Shown: positions 34,481 to 47,162, numbered from the stretch's first letter. The stretch: DNA of 64,000 nucleotides from Channa striata (GCA_033026295.1 CM065189.1:14736203-14800202); one strand, 5' to 3'. The notes: a model not told the origin generated them from the letters alone. Program-made: numbers and translations.

Positions 34481-35451
34481 TATCACTATGTCTCTATCAT
34501 ACTGATAGAGACATACTGATAACCAGAAGCAGAGAGTGCAACAATTTTTTTGTGAACTACTGATACAGTTAATGATCACACGTACTATTAATCCTATAAT
34601 ACTCAGCACAGAGACCTGAACTCTAATAAAACTCAGTCAAAAAGGTTTAATAATATTAACTCACTTGAGAGTATAAACTCAAAGACAGAGAGACTTAAGC
34701 TATAACAAGAACCTCAACTACCAAAACTATCAACTAACTCATGAACAGTATTAAGGGAAAGGCCGAATAAGATCAGGGAGTTGCGCGAGAACGAACCAAG
34801 ACACACTAGCAACCCCAAAACTAAATACAAGGCCTTAAATAGAAACATGCAGGGGTGTTGATGATCCAGAATCCAGAAAGATGAAGTGCAGCTCACCAAT
34901 GCACAAGTGCAGAAACATAGTCATTGTCTTTATATATTTATATTTAAAATGGGCAAATTCTTAAGAGCTACATGCAGTGCTCTGATTCATTCAGCTGATC
35001 TACATCTCCATCCCTTCAACTCATCTGTGAACAGCTGCTGCTGCGAATGCAGTTAAACTCTTCAAATAAGTCAGCAAGCAGCCTGGTAAGTAAAGCCAAG
35101 CTAACACTGTACACATATAAGACTTTTCTACCTGTTGCTACTCAAAGAGCTTTACGCTGCTTCTCATCCATTCACACTAACAATCACGCACACACTCATA
35201 CACCGATGGGGAAGCTGCTATGCAGCTGGCCAACACTCACCGGGAGCAACTAGGTAGGGGTTCAGGGCCCTGCTCAAGGACACTACAAACATGTGACTGG
35301 AGGAGCTGGGATCAAACCAACTGTAGAACTGGTCATCATCAACAACAAGTGTATGTCAGTAACATCTTTAACTCTAGCACTGAAAGTTCACTCTTGCCCC
35401 TGATGTGCTACTCATGAAACTCAAATCTGGATCGTATTGGATGTTAACAGT
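34481..35451 (+). repeat. Distal 5' flank of TAAR gene 4
   Basis: 34481-34875 shows nothing recognisable. 34876-35451 is the array 5' flank, matching 21745-22330. It ends with the left 16-bp target-site duplication (35436-35451). Confidence 0.65.
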
Positions 35452-35552
35452 CAAATCTAGCCACAGGGGTTGCAAGCCAGTAACTTCTGTGCCGGTCCCA
35501 AGCCCGGATAAATAGAGAGGGTTGCGTCAGGAAGGGCATCCGGCGTAAAATT

Positions 35553-36677
35553 TTGCCAAGTACAACCATGCGAGTCATCCATACCACTTTCATACCGGAT
35601 CGGTCGAGGCCCGGGTTAACAACGACCGCCACCGGTGCTGTTAACCTACAGGGTGCCGGTGGAAATTGGACTACTGTTGGTCGAAGGAGGAGAGGAGGCA
35701 GAAGGGTGCGTGGTCAGAGAGAGAAGGGGAAAGGCAGGAGCTTAGATGTGAGAGTAGGGACTCTTAACGTTGGCACAATGACAGGGAAAGGTAGAGAGCT
35801 GGCAGACATGATGGAGAGAAGGAAGGTAGATGTACTGTGTGTGCAAGAGACGAGGTGGAAAGGCAGCAAAGCACGTAGTATTGGAGGAGGATACAAACTG
35901 TTCTACCATGGTGTGGATAGGAAGAGAAACGGAGTAGGAGTGATCCTGAAGGGGGAGTTTGTGAACAATGTTCTAGAGGTGAAAAGAGTCTCAGACAGGG
36001 TGATGAGCCTAAAGCTAGAAATTGAAGGTGTGATGGTGAACATAGTCAGTGGGTATGCTCCACAAGTTGGCTGTGAGTTAGAAGAGAAGGAGAGATTCTG
36101 GAGTGAGTTTGATGAGGTTGTAGAGAGTATCCCCATAGGAGAGAGAGTAGTTGTTGGAGCAGACTTCAATGGGCATGTTGGTGAGGGGAACAGAGGTGAT
36201 GAGGAGGTGATGGGCAGGTTTGGTGTAAAGGACAGGAATCCAGAAGGACAGATGGTAGTGGACTTTGCTAAGAGGATGGAAATGGCTGTAGTTAACACTT
36301 ACTTCCAGAAGAGAGAGGAACATAGAGTGACATACAAGAGTGGAGGTAGGAGCACACAGGTGGACTACATCCTATGTAGACGAGGTCATTTGAGAGAGGT
36401 TAGTGACTGTAAAGTGGTGGTAGGAGAGAGTGTAGCCAGACAGCACCGCATGGTGGTGTGTAAGATGACTCTGGTGGTCAGGAAGAAGAAGAGAGGAAAG
36501 ACAGAAAAGAAGACCAAGTGGTGGAAGCTAAAGAATGAAGAAACTTGTAAGGAATTCAGGCAGATGTTGAGACAGGCTTTGGGTGGTCAGGAAGAGCTTC
36601 CAGATGACTGGGAAACTACAGCAGAGGTAATTAGGGAAGGTGCTTGGTGTGTCATCTGGAAAGAGGAAAGAAGATAA
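35553..36677 (+). pseudogene. RTE endonuclease remnant, copy C
   Basis: It carries GTLNVGTMTGKG, VQETRWKGSKARS, YAPQVGCELEEKERFW, VGADFNGHVGEG, STQVDYILCRRG and ARQHRMVV, a complete set of APE-type endonuclease blocks. The frame is lost at the 11-bp deletion near 36635. Confidence 0.85.
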
Positions 36678-38547
36678 AGACACTTGGTGGTGGAATGAGG
36701 AAGTACAGGACTGCATCCAGAGGAAGAGGTTAGCTAAAAGGAAGTGGGATGTAGAAAGGACTGAGGAAAGTAGACAGGAGTACAAGGAAGTGCAGCGCAG
36801 AGTGAAGAGGGAGGTGGCAAAGGCCAAACAGAAAGCTTACGATGAGCTGTATGACAGGTTAGACATGAAGGAAGGAGAGAAGGACTTGTACAGGATAGAC
36901 AGACAGAGAGATAGGGATGGGAAAGATGTGCAACAGATAAGGGTGATTAAAGACAGAGATGGAAAGGTGCTAACAAGCCAGGAGAGTGTGCAGAGAAGAT
37001 GGAAGGAGTATTTTGAGGAGCTGATGAATGTGGAAAATGACAGGGAAAGAAGGGAGGAAGATGTGGATGTTGTGGAGCAGGAAATAGGAGAGATTAGAAA
37101 GGATGAGGTGAGGAAGGCTCTGAAAAGGATGAAGAGCGGAAAGGCTGTTGGTCCTGATGACGTACCTGTGGAGGTGTGGAAGTGTCTAGGAGAGACAGCA
37201 GTGAAGTTTCTGACAGGTCTGTTTAACAGGATTTTAGAGAGGTAGAAGATGCCTGAGGAATGGAGAAGAAGCGTTCTGGTGCCGATCTTTAAGAACAAGG
37301 GTGACACGCAGAACTGCAGCAACTACAGAGGGATAAAGCTGATGAGCCACACAATGAAGCTGTGGGAAAGAGTAGTGGAGGCCAGGCTTAGGAAGGAGGT
37401 GGAGATTTGTGAGCAGCAGTATGGTTTCATGCCCCGTAAGAGCACCACTGATGCCATTTTCGCTTTGAGATTGTTGATGGAAAAGTATAGAGATGGTCAG
37501 AAGGAGCTGCATTGTGTCTTTGTGGATTTAGAGAAGGCGTACGACAGGGTGCTGAGGGAGGAGCTGTGGTACTGCATGAGGATGTCGGGAGTGGCAGAGA
37601 AGTACGTCAGAGTAGTTCAGGACATGTATGAGAGAAGCATGACGGTGGTGAGATGTGCCGTAGGTCAGACAGAGGAATTCAAGGTGGAGGTGGGACTACA
37701 CCAAGGATCGGCTTTGAGTCTCTTCTTGTTTGCTATGCTGATGGACAGGTTGACAGATGAGGTCAGACAGAAATCTCCCTGGACAATGATGTTTGCAGAT
37801 GACATTGTGATTGGCAGTGAGAGTAGAGACCAGGTGGAGGAACAGCTGGAGAGGTGGAGGTTTCCTCTGGAAAGAAGAGGCATGAAAGTCAGTCGTAGTA
37901 AGACAGAATACATGTGTGTAAACGAGAGGGATCCAGGTAGAAGTGTGACGTTACAGGGGGCTGAGGTGAAGAAGGTGCAGGAGTTTAAGTACTTGGGGTC
38001 AACAGTTCAGTCTGATGGGGAGTGTGGAAAAGAGGTGAAGAGGCGAGTGCAGGCAGGTTGGAATGGGTGGAGGAAAATGTCAGGAGTGTTGTGTGACAGA
38101 AGAGTGTCAGCAAGACTCAAAGGAAAGGTGTACAGGACAGTGGTGAGACCAGCTCTGCTCTATGGGTTAGAGACAGTAGCAGTGAGAAAGAGACAAGAGG
38201 CAGAGATGGAAGCAGCAGAGATGAAGATGTTGAGGTTCTCCTTAGGAGTCACAAGGTTGGACAGAATTAGGAACGAGTTCATCAGAGGGACAGCGCACGT
38301 TGCATGTATTAGCAACAAAGTCAGAGAGGCCAGACTGAGATGGTTTGGACATGTGCAGAGGAGGGATAGTGATTATATTGGTAGAAGGATGTTGGAGATG
38401 GAGCTGCCAGGCAAGAGGGCGAGAGGACGACCAAGGAGGAGATATATGGATGTTCTAACAGAGGACATGAGGTTAGCTGGTGTCAGAGAGGAAGATGCCC
38501 AGGATAGAGTGAGGTGGAAAAGGATGATTCGCTGTGGCGACCCCTGA
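36640..38547 (+). pseudogene. RTE reverse transcriptase remnant, copy C
   Basis: Continues in two pieces divided by a TAG at about 37243. Motifs are GPDDVPVEVWK, NYRGIKLMSH, YGFMPRKSTTDA, CVFVDLEKAYDRV, GLHQGSALS, MMFADDIVIG (catalytic) and the C-terminal RWFGHVQRRDSDYIGRRM. It ends with the conserved RCGDP stop. Confidence 0.85.
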
Positions 38548-38908
38548 TGGGAAAAGCCGAAAGAGAAGTAGATTGGATGTTAACAGTACATGGTCTGCGC
38601 TTTTCTACGTTACTGCTGGATGACTGCTCTACCTCCGGAGCCACAGTGGCCTTTCATACAAATTAATGTTGACTGGACCTCTAGGATAATTACGTGTCCT
38701 TGTAAGGTAAATGGTTGTTCTTAATATAAGTACATTTAGATTGAAGAGAATATTTAAGTAGTTTTTGGAAGTGAACCACAAACAGGAGACGGGAGAGTGT
38801 GCTCTGTGTTGGTTTAAAATCTTTAAGCCAAGTTAAGGTTTTTGTTATAGCTGGATGTTCTGTTTCTACCGCTGTTAGATTATCACATCTCCATGGGATG
38901 ATGGTAGT

Positions 38909-38912
<4 letters not shown>

Positions 38913-38985
<73 letters not shown>
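38913..38985. repeat. (TTA)n microsatellite
   Basis: About 24 uninterrupted TTA units. Open frames encoding poly-Leu, poly-Asn or poly-Ile across it are artefacts of the repeat. Confidence 0.95.
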
Positions 38986-38986
<1 letters not shown>

Positions 38987-39168
38987 CGTCTTGTTAAATA
39001 ACAATAAGCCAAATTGAACCAACAATCAGTGTGTTGTGTTACAACAAGAACAACAAACAGGCAGAGAGGAATGTATAATACTATCAAAACTGTGTGTAAA
39101 AGGGAGAAAAGTTGAAAAGCAAAAGTAAATAGAGAAAAAGAGAAAGTGTTGAAAAGAAGGACGTGATG

Positions 39169-39174
39169 TAATTA
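39169..39174 (+). promoter_or_regulatory. TAATTA homeodomain-type site upstream of TAAR gene 4
   Basis: It lies 121 bp before the ATG in the same GATGTAATTAGCAAG context as in genes 1, 2, 3 and 5. Function inferred. Confidence 0.35.
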
Positions 39175-39289
39175 GCAAGAGAGAGAGAGTGAGCGATGCA
39201 GGTTAAGGCAGAAACTAAAACATTAGTTGTCTGACAGTTTGAATCAGAAGCTGCCAGGGCTGCAGCTTCTCCTCATACTCTCTCTGAGG

Positions 39290-40439
39290 ATGGAGGATCT
39301 CTGCTTTCCACAACTCCTCAATGCTTCCTGCAGGAAACCAAAGATCAATCAGTCTAAGGCTGTCCTGCTGTATTTTATGTTATTCATCTCTGTGTTCACT
39401 GTGTTTCTCAACCTGCTTGTCATCATCTCAGTCTCCCACTTCAGGCAAAGATAAACTCAGTAAAACCTACAGTGGATAATAACAGTCTGATTTAATATAA
39501 CATTTTAGTGTGTTTATAATTTTGACGTATTTTCTGCTTTGTTGACAATGTTTTTGAATGTTAAATGTCCAGATGTGCCACATGTAAGGCATATCACTTT
39601 ACATGAATGTCTGATATTACATGTCTTTGTCTCCCTGCAGGCAGCTGCACACACCCACCAACCTCATCATCCTCTCTCTGGCTGTGTCAGATTTTCTCTT
39701 GGGGGTCTGGACACCGTTAAGAGTTTACAAACACATAACCTGTTGGTTTTTCAGTGACCTCGTGTGTTCACTTTATTTTAACGTGAGCTCAATTACTCTT
39801 GGTGCCTCAATAGGAAACATTATACTTATATCAGTCGATCGCTATGTGGCTATTTGTGACCCTCTGCATTACCCCACCAGAGTCACTGTGAGAAGAGTTC
39901 AGATGTGTGTTTGTATGTGTTGGACCTGTACTATTGTCTACAATGGTCTGATATTAAAAGACATTTTAATAGACAACTCCTGTTATGGACAGTGTGTGAT
40001 AGTCGTTGACGACAATTTAGTATTGTTTGATGCAGTTGTGTCGTCTATTGCTCCAATCACTGTGATCATAATTCTGTATATGAGAGTGTTTGTGACGGCT
40101 GTGTCTCAGGCTCGTGCCATGCGTTCTCATGTTGCAGCCGTCACGATCCAGCATTCAGGGACTGCAATGACTAAGGAATCTGAGCTGAAAGCAGCCAGGA
40201 CTCTGGGTGTTGTTGTAGTTGTGTTTTTAATGTGTTTCTGCCCATTTTTCTTCATCACCTTTTTAAGTACCACTGCTGGTGGTTTATCTGCAACTTTTTG
40301 TTTCTTTCTCTTGTATACTAACCCCTGTCTAAACCCTGTGATTTATGCCTTTTTCTACCCCTGGTTTAAAAAATCTATCAGACTCATTTTCTCTCTTCAG
40401 ATACTGCAGGCAGGCTCCTGTGAGACCAACATGCAGTGA
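39290..40439 (+). CDS. TAAR-like receptor 4 (two exons)
   Basis: The exons are 39290-39444 and 39641-40439, giving 317 residues. It has the NAS sequon, DRY, NPVIY and YAFFYPWFKK. Position 3.32 is Ser101 and 5.42 is Asp182. TM3 differs from its paralogues (LYFNVSSITL). ICL3 carries TKESELK where the others have TKKSELK, a charge change near the G-protein-coupling base of TM6. ECL2 is the short form and ECL3 reads LSTTAGG. The 196-bp intron is GC-AG. Its upstream region is split by RTE copy C, which places anything beyond about 0.7 kb more than 3 kb further away. The frame is intact. Confidence 0.92.
39445..39640 (+). other. GC-AG intron of TAAR gene 4
   Basis: The same donor (CTTCAG|GCAAAG) and acceptor (CCTGCAG|GCAGCTG) as the other + strand genes, with a shortened 5' half. 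Confidence 0.8.
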
Positions 40440-42529
40440 ATGAAATGTGATCTGCTCTATAGACCAAACAGGTTAGTCGACCAGGAATCAAACTATGAAT
40501 GTACATATGGACTATATTGGTACAATCATAGTTTGAGTGCATTGCTCAAAAAGACTTTTATATGCAAACATTAACTGCTGCAGATATCCAGCCTCTATAT
40601 TTTCAGTTTTTCCTGTGTCAGAAAAACAGATATTTCTTCCTGCAAGTTAGTAGATCAAAAACATCAAGTACAATATTTCAATCTGCTGATATGAGACTTA
40701 CTTTGATCATTACCTTCTCTTCTTTTTGCAGACTCAAAATTGAAGGAACGCTTGTTTTTGGATCATTACATCCCCACTTTAGGACGTGTCTTGTTGACAT
40801 TATGCCACCTTCCATCATTTTACATAGCATTGGTTTAAATGTTCAACACTTTATTTAGCCTTACAGGAATTCCACATCCTTTATCTTGTATTCACACTGT
40901 ACGTTTGGGTAATATTATTGATTACTGCGCTGTTAACTCACTAAAATCTGTCTGTCTTTATAACCTATTTCTGTTACTACACAGTCATTATTCACCAGTT
41001 GACCTGCTGCATTAAAGTGGTTATTAAAATAACTACAGCATGATAAAGATTATCAAATATTAACAGGCTAAAGTGATTCCCACTAAAACCCAGTGTCTCC
41101 TTGAATACCAAAAATTATGCATGTGATTTCAACTGAACCACATTGATGTGGTCACCTAAACAGTGACACACCCCCAGCCTATAAGCCTCATTTTTCTTTT
41201 TGGATAGAAACTGTGCAGTGTACATACATGCCGGAGTCACACTTGAGTTTTGAATAGTAATTATTTGTGGAATCACTTGATCAAGTCAGCTTAACGACAA
41301 CACATTTAGGTGGCTTGAAACTTTACTGTACTTTACTGTATATATCTTCTACTCCAGTACCTGCATGGTGTACAAAACAGTATGCACAAGCACAGAGGGC
41401 CGTAAATTTGAGTAAGCTAAGCCTCACCTACAGACCATATACTGCAGTCACGTCATTTTGCAGCACAGATGATGAGCATCTGGCTTAAAAATGGCAAATT
41501 GAGGTGGCAGAGACCGACACTATCACTGACAGTCTGACATTACATAAAAGTCCACAGTTGTGGCACAAGGGTCACTCCTGTGGCCTGTAACATTGTTTGC
41601 AAACCTAAAATGATCTTGTTTAATATTAATTAGTATTGGTCTTTGTGTAGGTAGAGCCATGCTTTCTGGGAGTGATGTGTGTCAGCAGTCTGGAACAATT
41701 CAGAACCTGTGAGAAGCACAAATGTTTGTCAGTGGAAGAATCTTGGAGTGTGTAAAGAAAACACGTCTTGTTCCAAATGATCTCATCATGAGGGATGCTT
41801 TCTAACTTAAGACAACTATCACTGCCTCCAAGACTAGCGGGTGGTGAGTTCTGTTAACAAGTTTCTAATCTTATGTGGTTCATTCTGCAGGTTGTTTTAA
41901 TTAATACTAATCAAATTCACATGCTGATGCAGCTCCACTTATTTAAATGCTGGTAACTCCCTATCAATTGAGGTTCAGGGTCTATGTTTTCCTGCTGTCA
42001 TCATCTCACACTTTCACACATCTGACTGTCACAACCCTGTGTCGATAACCCTTCTCGCTGCTCTATTTCTCGGAAGCTGGGTGTATACTTTACATTTCTA
42101 ATCACGAAAGTAAGGTACAATTTACCTATCATGTATCTTGAAATCCTTTAATTTTGGAATTTACCAATGTTAGATTACACTATATGATGCTTTTAGTAGC
42201 TGATACATATCCAGGCATGCACACGACTGGTTATATAACATTTGGGGATGTTGCACAGGTTAACATGCCTGGAAATTCTTAGGTTACTGTATGCTATTTA
42301 TGCTCGCAAAATAGAATTAGACCTAACCCAGGTACAGACTTGCTGTTGAAGTTGTTGTGCAATTGGTGACACCCGAAATGTCTTGTCAAATGTCTTCCTA
42401 ATTAGAAATAATCCATTATATGTATAAGACATGAATAAAAATTGTAGGACAAAATTTTTAATTTAGTATTGTGCTGTTTGATACTATTCTGAAATTATAG
42501 TCTCTGGGAACACCTGCAGAAAAGGACAG
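40440..42529 (+). repeat. 3' flank of TAAR gene 4 (longest uninterrupted copy)
   Basis: This is noncoding. It matches the gene 1 flank until about 42048, where gene 1 has the Rex1-like insertion, and it continues to 42529. The 42413-42530 part matches 14040-14150 after gene 2. It gives the best picture of the ancestral 3' flank. No gene is seen. Confidence 0.65.
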
Positions 42530-43370
42530 AGAGAAGGAGACAGACACCTACAGGAGAAAGAAGAGACAGAGTTAATATCCTACAGTGATGACATATAAAT
42601 GTGGGCTGAGAGGAGTAAAGTCTCAGTGCATCAGGGGTTGGTCCCCCAGCATTCTAAGCCTATAGCAGCAGGACTAGAACTAACTATACTGTTTTGAACC
42701 TAGTCTTAAAAGTAGAGGGTGTCTGCTTCCCGAATCTGGACTGGGAGCTGGTTCCACAGGAGAGGAGCTTGATAGCTAAAACCTCTGCCTCCCATTCAGG
42801 GAACCACAAGTAGGCCTGCATTCAGAGCCCGAAGTGGTCTATTAGGATGATATGGTACTAGGAGATCTTTGAGGTATGATGGCGCTTTATAGGTAAGAAG
42901 AAGGGTTTTAAATTCTATTCTACATTTAATGGGAAGCCAATGGAGGGAAGCTAATGATGCTAATGCATTTTGGATTAATTGAAGCCTTTAAAGAGAGTTA
43001 CTGGGGCAGACTGAAAGTAGAGAATTACAGTAGTCCAATCTAGAAGTAACGAATGCATGGACCACTTTTTTAAAATCGCTTTGAGACAGGATGCTCTTAA
43101 TTTTGGCAATGTTCCGTAAATGGAAGAAGGCTGTTCTAGAGATTTGTTTTATGTGTGAGCTAAATGACAAATCCTGGTCAAAAATGACTGAGATTCCTTG
43201 CAGTGCTACTGGGGGCCAGAGTCATGTCATCTAAAGTGACGATATGGTTGGAAAACATGTTTCTTAGATATTAGGCCCAAACACAATAACTTCAGTTTTA
43301 CCTGAGTTTAGAAGAAGGAAATTATGAGACATCCAGGTCTTTGTGTCCTTTAGACACGTCTGTGATTTTT
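42530..43370 (-). mobile_element. L2 LINE 3' fragment
   Basis: The minus strand encodes MSFSSHIKQISRTAFFHLRNIAKI and SRLDYCNSLLSVCPSNSL. It is nearly the same truncated L2 piece as 25310-26040, with the same right-hand junction. Confidence 0.75.
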
Positions 43371-44160
43371 CAGCGAGAGAGGGCTTTTATGCACATCTTC
43401 TTGTAGCTCACAATGTCTGTACCAAACTCAAATAAAACTATATTTTCCTACTTATTTAGCCCAAATCAACTCAGAAGAGCATGGAAACATGATTGTACGA
43501 CATTTCATTCAGCCACAGTCAATGCGTGTAATTTCAGCATAATATTATGCTCCCAATCGCCTTTTCTTAATTTTATGGTTTGAGAAAAACGATTGCTTTA
43601 AACATTTGAGTTTATTAGCTCAGTGGTTAATTTAAATAATTTAGAGTCATAAAGAAATTCTTCCAGCATATTACAAATGAGTTACTATAACTTATCTTAA
43701 TAAGGTTTTACTTTTTTCTTTTTATGCTACTATTAACACTTACGTTTCTTTTACTTAATTTCACTAAAGTAAGTTATTACATTGTAGATACAATAACTGC
43801 AGTTATTCTGGGTACTCCAGTCATTTGAGGAAACTAATTGCCTTAAGCGTTTAAGTTGTAATAACAAAAAATAGACTTGAGGTCGTCTCTACTCCCTGTG
43901 AGAATCAGAGAAAAAGGCAGCGCAGACATACATCGGTGTCTCTGTGAGAGCAGGTATTATCCGACCCTCTTTCTTTCTTATTCATTTGCAAGAAGGGTGG
44001 GGGGCTGAGGCCTTGTATTGACTATATGGGTGTTAACACCATTTCAGTTAACAACAGGGGTATCTATTCTCCCCCTTTGTCGTCAGCTTTTGAACTATTG
44101 CAGAATGCCACAGTCTTTACCAAGCTGGATCTTTGAAATGCCTACCATTTGGTTTTTATA
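43370..44160 (+). repeat. Unclassified repeat copy 2 plus Gypsy RT fragment
   Basis: 43370-43875 repeats 26030-26545. 43880-44160 carries the Gypsy RT start (RGRLYSL-like, AGIIRPS) and extends further than the first copy, into TVFTKLDL and NAYHLVF. It is thus the same composite block as at 25.3-26.8 kb. Confidence 0.65.
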
Positions 44161-44382
44161 AGAGAGGGGGGTGTTAGTAAGACAGCTTGCAATGCCCCCA
44201 GTGGCCACTATCACTTAACAAGACACAGGAGAAACTAATAAAATAAGACAAACTAACAATTGCTAGACAAACATAGGTTGGTGGTTGGGGAATAAACAGG
44301 AATGGTAAATGCAGAACTGAGTAGGAGGAAGACAGACTAACAAATAATATAACCAAAAGCAGTCCTTATAAACATGTAGTAG

Positions 44383-44399
44383 TAATAATAATAATAATA

Positions 44400-44461
<62 letters not shown>
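44383..44461. repeat. (TAA)n microsatellite
   Basis: About 25 TAA/ATA units with one interruption near 44400. Confidence 0.9.
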
Positions 44462-44462
<1 letters not shown>

Positions 44463-44464
44463 AT

Positions 44465-45000
44465 TTTATTTACACCCAACTCAACTCCTTTATTTATACA
44501 GCCCTTTAAAACAGCTCTGGCTGACCAAAGTGCTGTAAACAGCTAGACAAAAGAATTTAGACAATACGTAAAACAGTGAATAGTAAATGAAATGACAATA
44601 AAAAAGGAACACAGAGTCCTCATGCTGAATTAAAAGCCAGAGAATAAAAATGGGTCTTCAAATAATTCTTAAAAATGGACAATAAAGATGCCTGCCTAAT
44701 GTGCAGAGCTAAGGCATTCCACAGTTAGGGTGCTGCTACGGCGAATGGTCCGTCCCCTCTAGGGTTCCGCTCTGACTTTGGTACTGTCAGGAGAAGCTGG
44801 TCAGCTGACCCGAAGACCGAGAAGGAGCGTAGGGGTTAAGTAGCTAAGCAAGATAAGTGGGGGCAAGACCGTCTAAAGATTTAAAAACAAATAAAAGAAT
44901 GAACTCTAAAATGCACAGGCAACCAATGGAGAGTCACCAGGATGGGAGTTATATGCTCCCTCTTACGTGCCCCAACCACTTCAAGCATACCATTAAAGCC
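44465..45000 (-). mobile_element. LINE 3' end remnant
   Basis: TTTATTTATACAGCCCTTTAAAAC near the left end is a fish LINE tail. The right part, read on the minus strand, has a degenerate C-terminal block (ATGCTC...CTCCATTGGTTGCC, a HWLP-like motif). No intact frame remains. Confidence 0.5.
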
Positions 45001-45510
45001 AAGACTGTGAAACAGGTTTAAACTAAACTCTGTCTATCCCACTATCAAATGTCTGTAATTGTACAGTTGTGGTTCTTAGTTTCAAGAAATAATGAGCCTG
45101 CGCATTGTTTTCTGCAAAATTCTTTGAACGTCAAACAAACAAATGCCAAAGATCAAAAGAGAAATCAACACAATAATTATAAATAACAGACATTCATATC
45201 AGTGAGTGTATCACATGTAATTTGTGGTGGCTACGCCGTGTTTATGCTTGTTTTTTTTACACCTCTGATTGCAGTGATACCTCAGAGATTAAGATGTTGT
45301 GTCATGTGTCTAGAGAGGTGCAGCTCATTGCCATTAGGTGAAACTAATGGATCAAAAACAAGTACTTGGGCCACGTTTAATCTCTTTGGCATCAACTTGG
45401 TTTTCTGTAAGTCTTTGTTTATGGTGCAACACAGTTAATTTCATCCTAATTCTTTTTACAGTATGCAAGTCCCAGTTGTAGGACAAACTTAGGTTGTGGT
45501 CAAAAACTTA
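45000..45510. repeat. Second copy of the segment at 33330-33850
   Basis: A duplicate of the intergenic segment upstream of gene 4, also retaining a 78-codon open stretch at 45202-45438 without an ATG. No family is recognised. Confidence 0.6.
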
Positions 45511-45547
45511 TTTTCTATTTTACATCTAAATATATATGAATAGGTGT

Positions 45548-45735
45548 AGACCAGTGGTTAAGGCAATTGTCCACGACCACAGGGTCAATGGCTTGATCCC
45601 CAGCTTGATCCCTCCTTGTTGCGTGCTGAAGTGTCCTTGGGAAGACAAAGTTGCTCCTGGTGGGTCAGATGAGGACCATTGCTATCAGTATATTTGTGTG
45701 AATGAGAAGCTACGTTGTAAAAAAGCACAACATAA
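45548..45735 (+). repeat. tRNA-derived SINE
   Basis: It has an A-box-like CCAGTGGTTAAGGCAA, a B-box-like GGCTTGATCCCC, then GCGTGCTGAAGTGTCCTTGG and GTTGCTCCTGGTGGGTCAG, and ends with GTGAATGAGAAGC. It is the same family as 34331-34480. Confidence 0.65.
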
Positions 45736-45744
45736 GGCACTTAC

Positions 45745-46378
45745 CATTTACCATATATATGGACAACAGTCTGTTGTCTGGGTTCCAGACCAACAGCCAC
45801 ACAGACAGACTGAAACCAGAGATTGAAAGTATCTTGAGATGCTTGTGTAGTAATCCCTCCACCTTGGACCAGCATGCTGCCATGGGTGGAGTACGCTCAT
45901 AATTCACTGTCTTCTTCAGCCCTAGGTTGCTGTCCATTCCAGGCAGCCTATGGCTACCAGCCTCCTCTTTTTCCTGCCTGGCAGGTGCCTTCATTAAACG
46001 CTGCCATGCGATATGGACCAAAGTAGGGTCATACCTACTGCGGGGGTAACAGAGGGCTGCTCACTACACCAATTAGAGGAGATCTCAGGCTCCCAAAAAC
46101 AAGATTGGCAACAGGGTGTGGCTATTAGCCAAGGACCTTCCCCTGAAGGTGAAGAAGAAGAAATTAGCTCCTCGATTCACTGGCCCGTTCGAGATTAGCA
46201 AAGTGATTAACCCAGTTGCTGTCAAGTTATGGTTGCCAGGCAGTATGCGGGTCCATCCATTTTCTATGGGTCTGGCCTTAAGCCAGTAAGGAGTTTCTGC
46301 TCTCAACCTGCTCAAACCTGTTGCATTCTCGAGTCTCAGCTTCTGCTTTTGGGTCCTCTAGTTACGGTAACCTTTACA
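45745..46378 (+). mobile_element. Gypsy integrase C-terminus and LTR tail remnant
   Basis: Degenerate plus-strand frames show VEYAHNSLSSSA-like and KLAPRFTGPFEISKVINPVAVKLWLP...RVHPIF, the integrase C-terminal region of Ty3/Gypsy. They are followed by an LTR-type tail (CTCAGCTTCTGCTTTTGGGTCC...GGTAACCTTTACA, 46325-46378). It adjoins gene 5's 5' flank directly. Confidence 0.7.
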
Positions 46379-47162
46379 CCAACAACAAGTGTATGTCAAC
46401 TCTAGCACTGAAAGTTTGCTCTTGGCCCCGATTCGCTACAAAACCCATTAAACTCAAATCTGGTTCGTATTGAATGTTAATATAAATAGTTTGTTCTTTT
46501 CTACGTTACTGCTGGATGACTGCTCTACCTCTGGAGCCACAGTGGCCGTATACAAAGTTGACTGGACTTTTAGGAGAATTGAGTGACCTTGTAAGGTAAA
46601 TGGTTGTTCTTAGTATAAGTAGAGCTAGATTGAAGAGAACATTTAAGCAGTTCTTGGCAGTGAACCACAAACAGTAGACGGGAGAGCAGCTGTGTGCTCT
46701 GTGTTGATTTAAAATATGAACTAAAGATGAAAATTCATCTTTAAGCCAAGTAAAGGTTTTTGTTGTAGCTGGATGTTCTGTTTCTAACGCTGTTAGATTA
46801 TCACATCTCTATGGGATGATGGTGGTTATTACTTTTGTTATTATTTTATCTTTTGTTCAATAACACTAACCAAATTGAGCCAACAATCCCTGTGTTGTGT
46901 TAACAACAAGAATAAAAAACAGGCAGAGAGGAATGTATAATAACATTAAAACTGTGTGTAAAAGGGGGAAAAGTAGAACAGCAAAAATAGAGAGAGAAAA
47001 GAGAAAGTCTTGAATGGGAGGATGTGATGTAATTAGCAAGGGAGAGAGAGAGAGAGAGAGGGGGAGGGATGAAGGTTAAGGCAGAAACTAAAACATCAGT
47101 TGTCTGACAGTTTGAGTCAGAAGCTGCCAGGGCTGCAGCTTCTCCTCATACTCTCTCTGAGG
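46379..47162 (+). repeat. 5' flank of TAAR gene 5 (array repeat unit)
   Basis: Homologous to the other 5' flanks (CAACAACAAGTGTATGTCA near its start). It contains a GA tract (about 47042-47060) and the conserved leader block. Confidence 0.7.
47030..47035 (+). promoter_or_regulatory. TAATTA homeodomain-type site upstream of TAAR gene 5
   Basis: It lies 133 bp before the ATG in the shared context GATGTAATTAGCAAG. Function inferred. Confidence 0.35.

Larger units (their letters stand above)
35452..38571 (+). mobile_element. RTE-clade LINE copy C, nearly full length (3.1 kb)
   Basis: It is flanked by a perfect 16-bp target-site duplication, ATTGGATGTTAACAGT (35436-35451 and 38572-38587). The empty site is preserved upstream of gene 3. 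The coding order is endonuclease (35553-36677), connector and RT start (36640-37245), and RT core to the natural stop (37249-38547). Two lesions are visible: an 11-bp deletion near 36635 relative to copy A, and a TG to GT change at about 37243 creating TAG. It is therefore inactive but young-looking. Confidence 0.9.
38572..39289 (+). repeat. Proximal 5' flank of TAAR gene 4
   Basis: This resumes the array flank after the RTE, starting with the right target-site duplication. It contains a pure TTA microsatellite at 38913-38985 that is absent or short in the paralogues, and the conserved leader block before the ATG. Confidence 0.7.

Noticed and set aside
38690..39025. Frames encoding poly-Asn, poly-Leu and poly-Ile
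   Set aside because: They are produced by the TTA microsatellite and contain no other conserved sequence.
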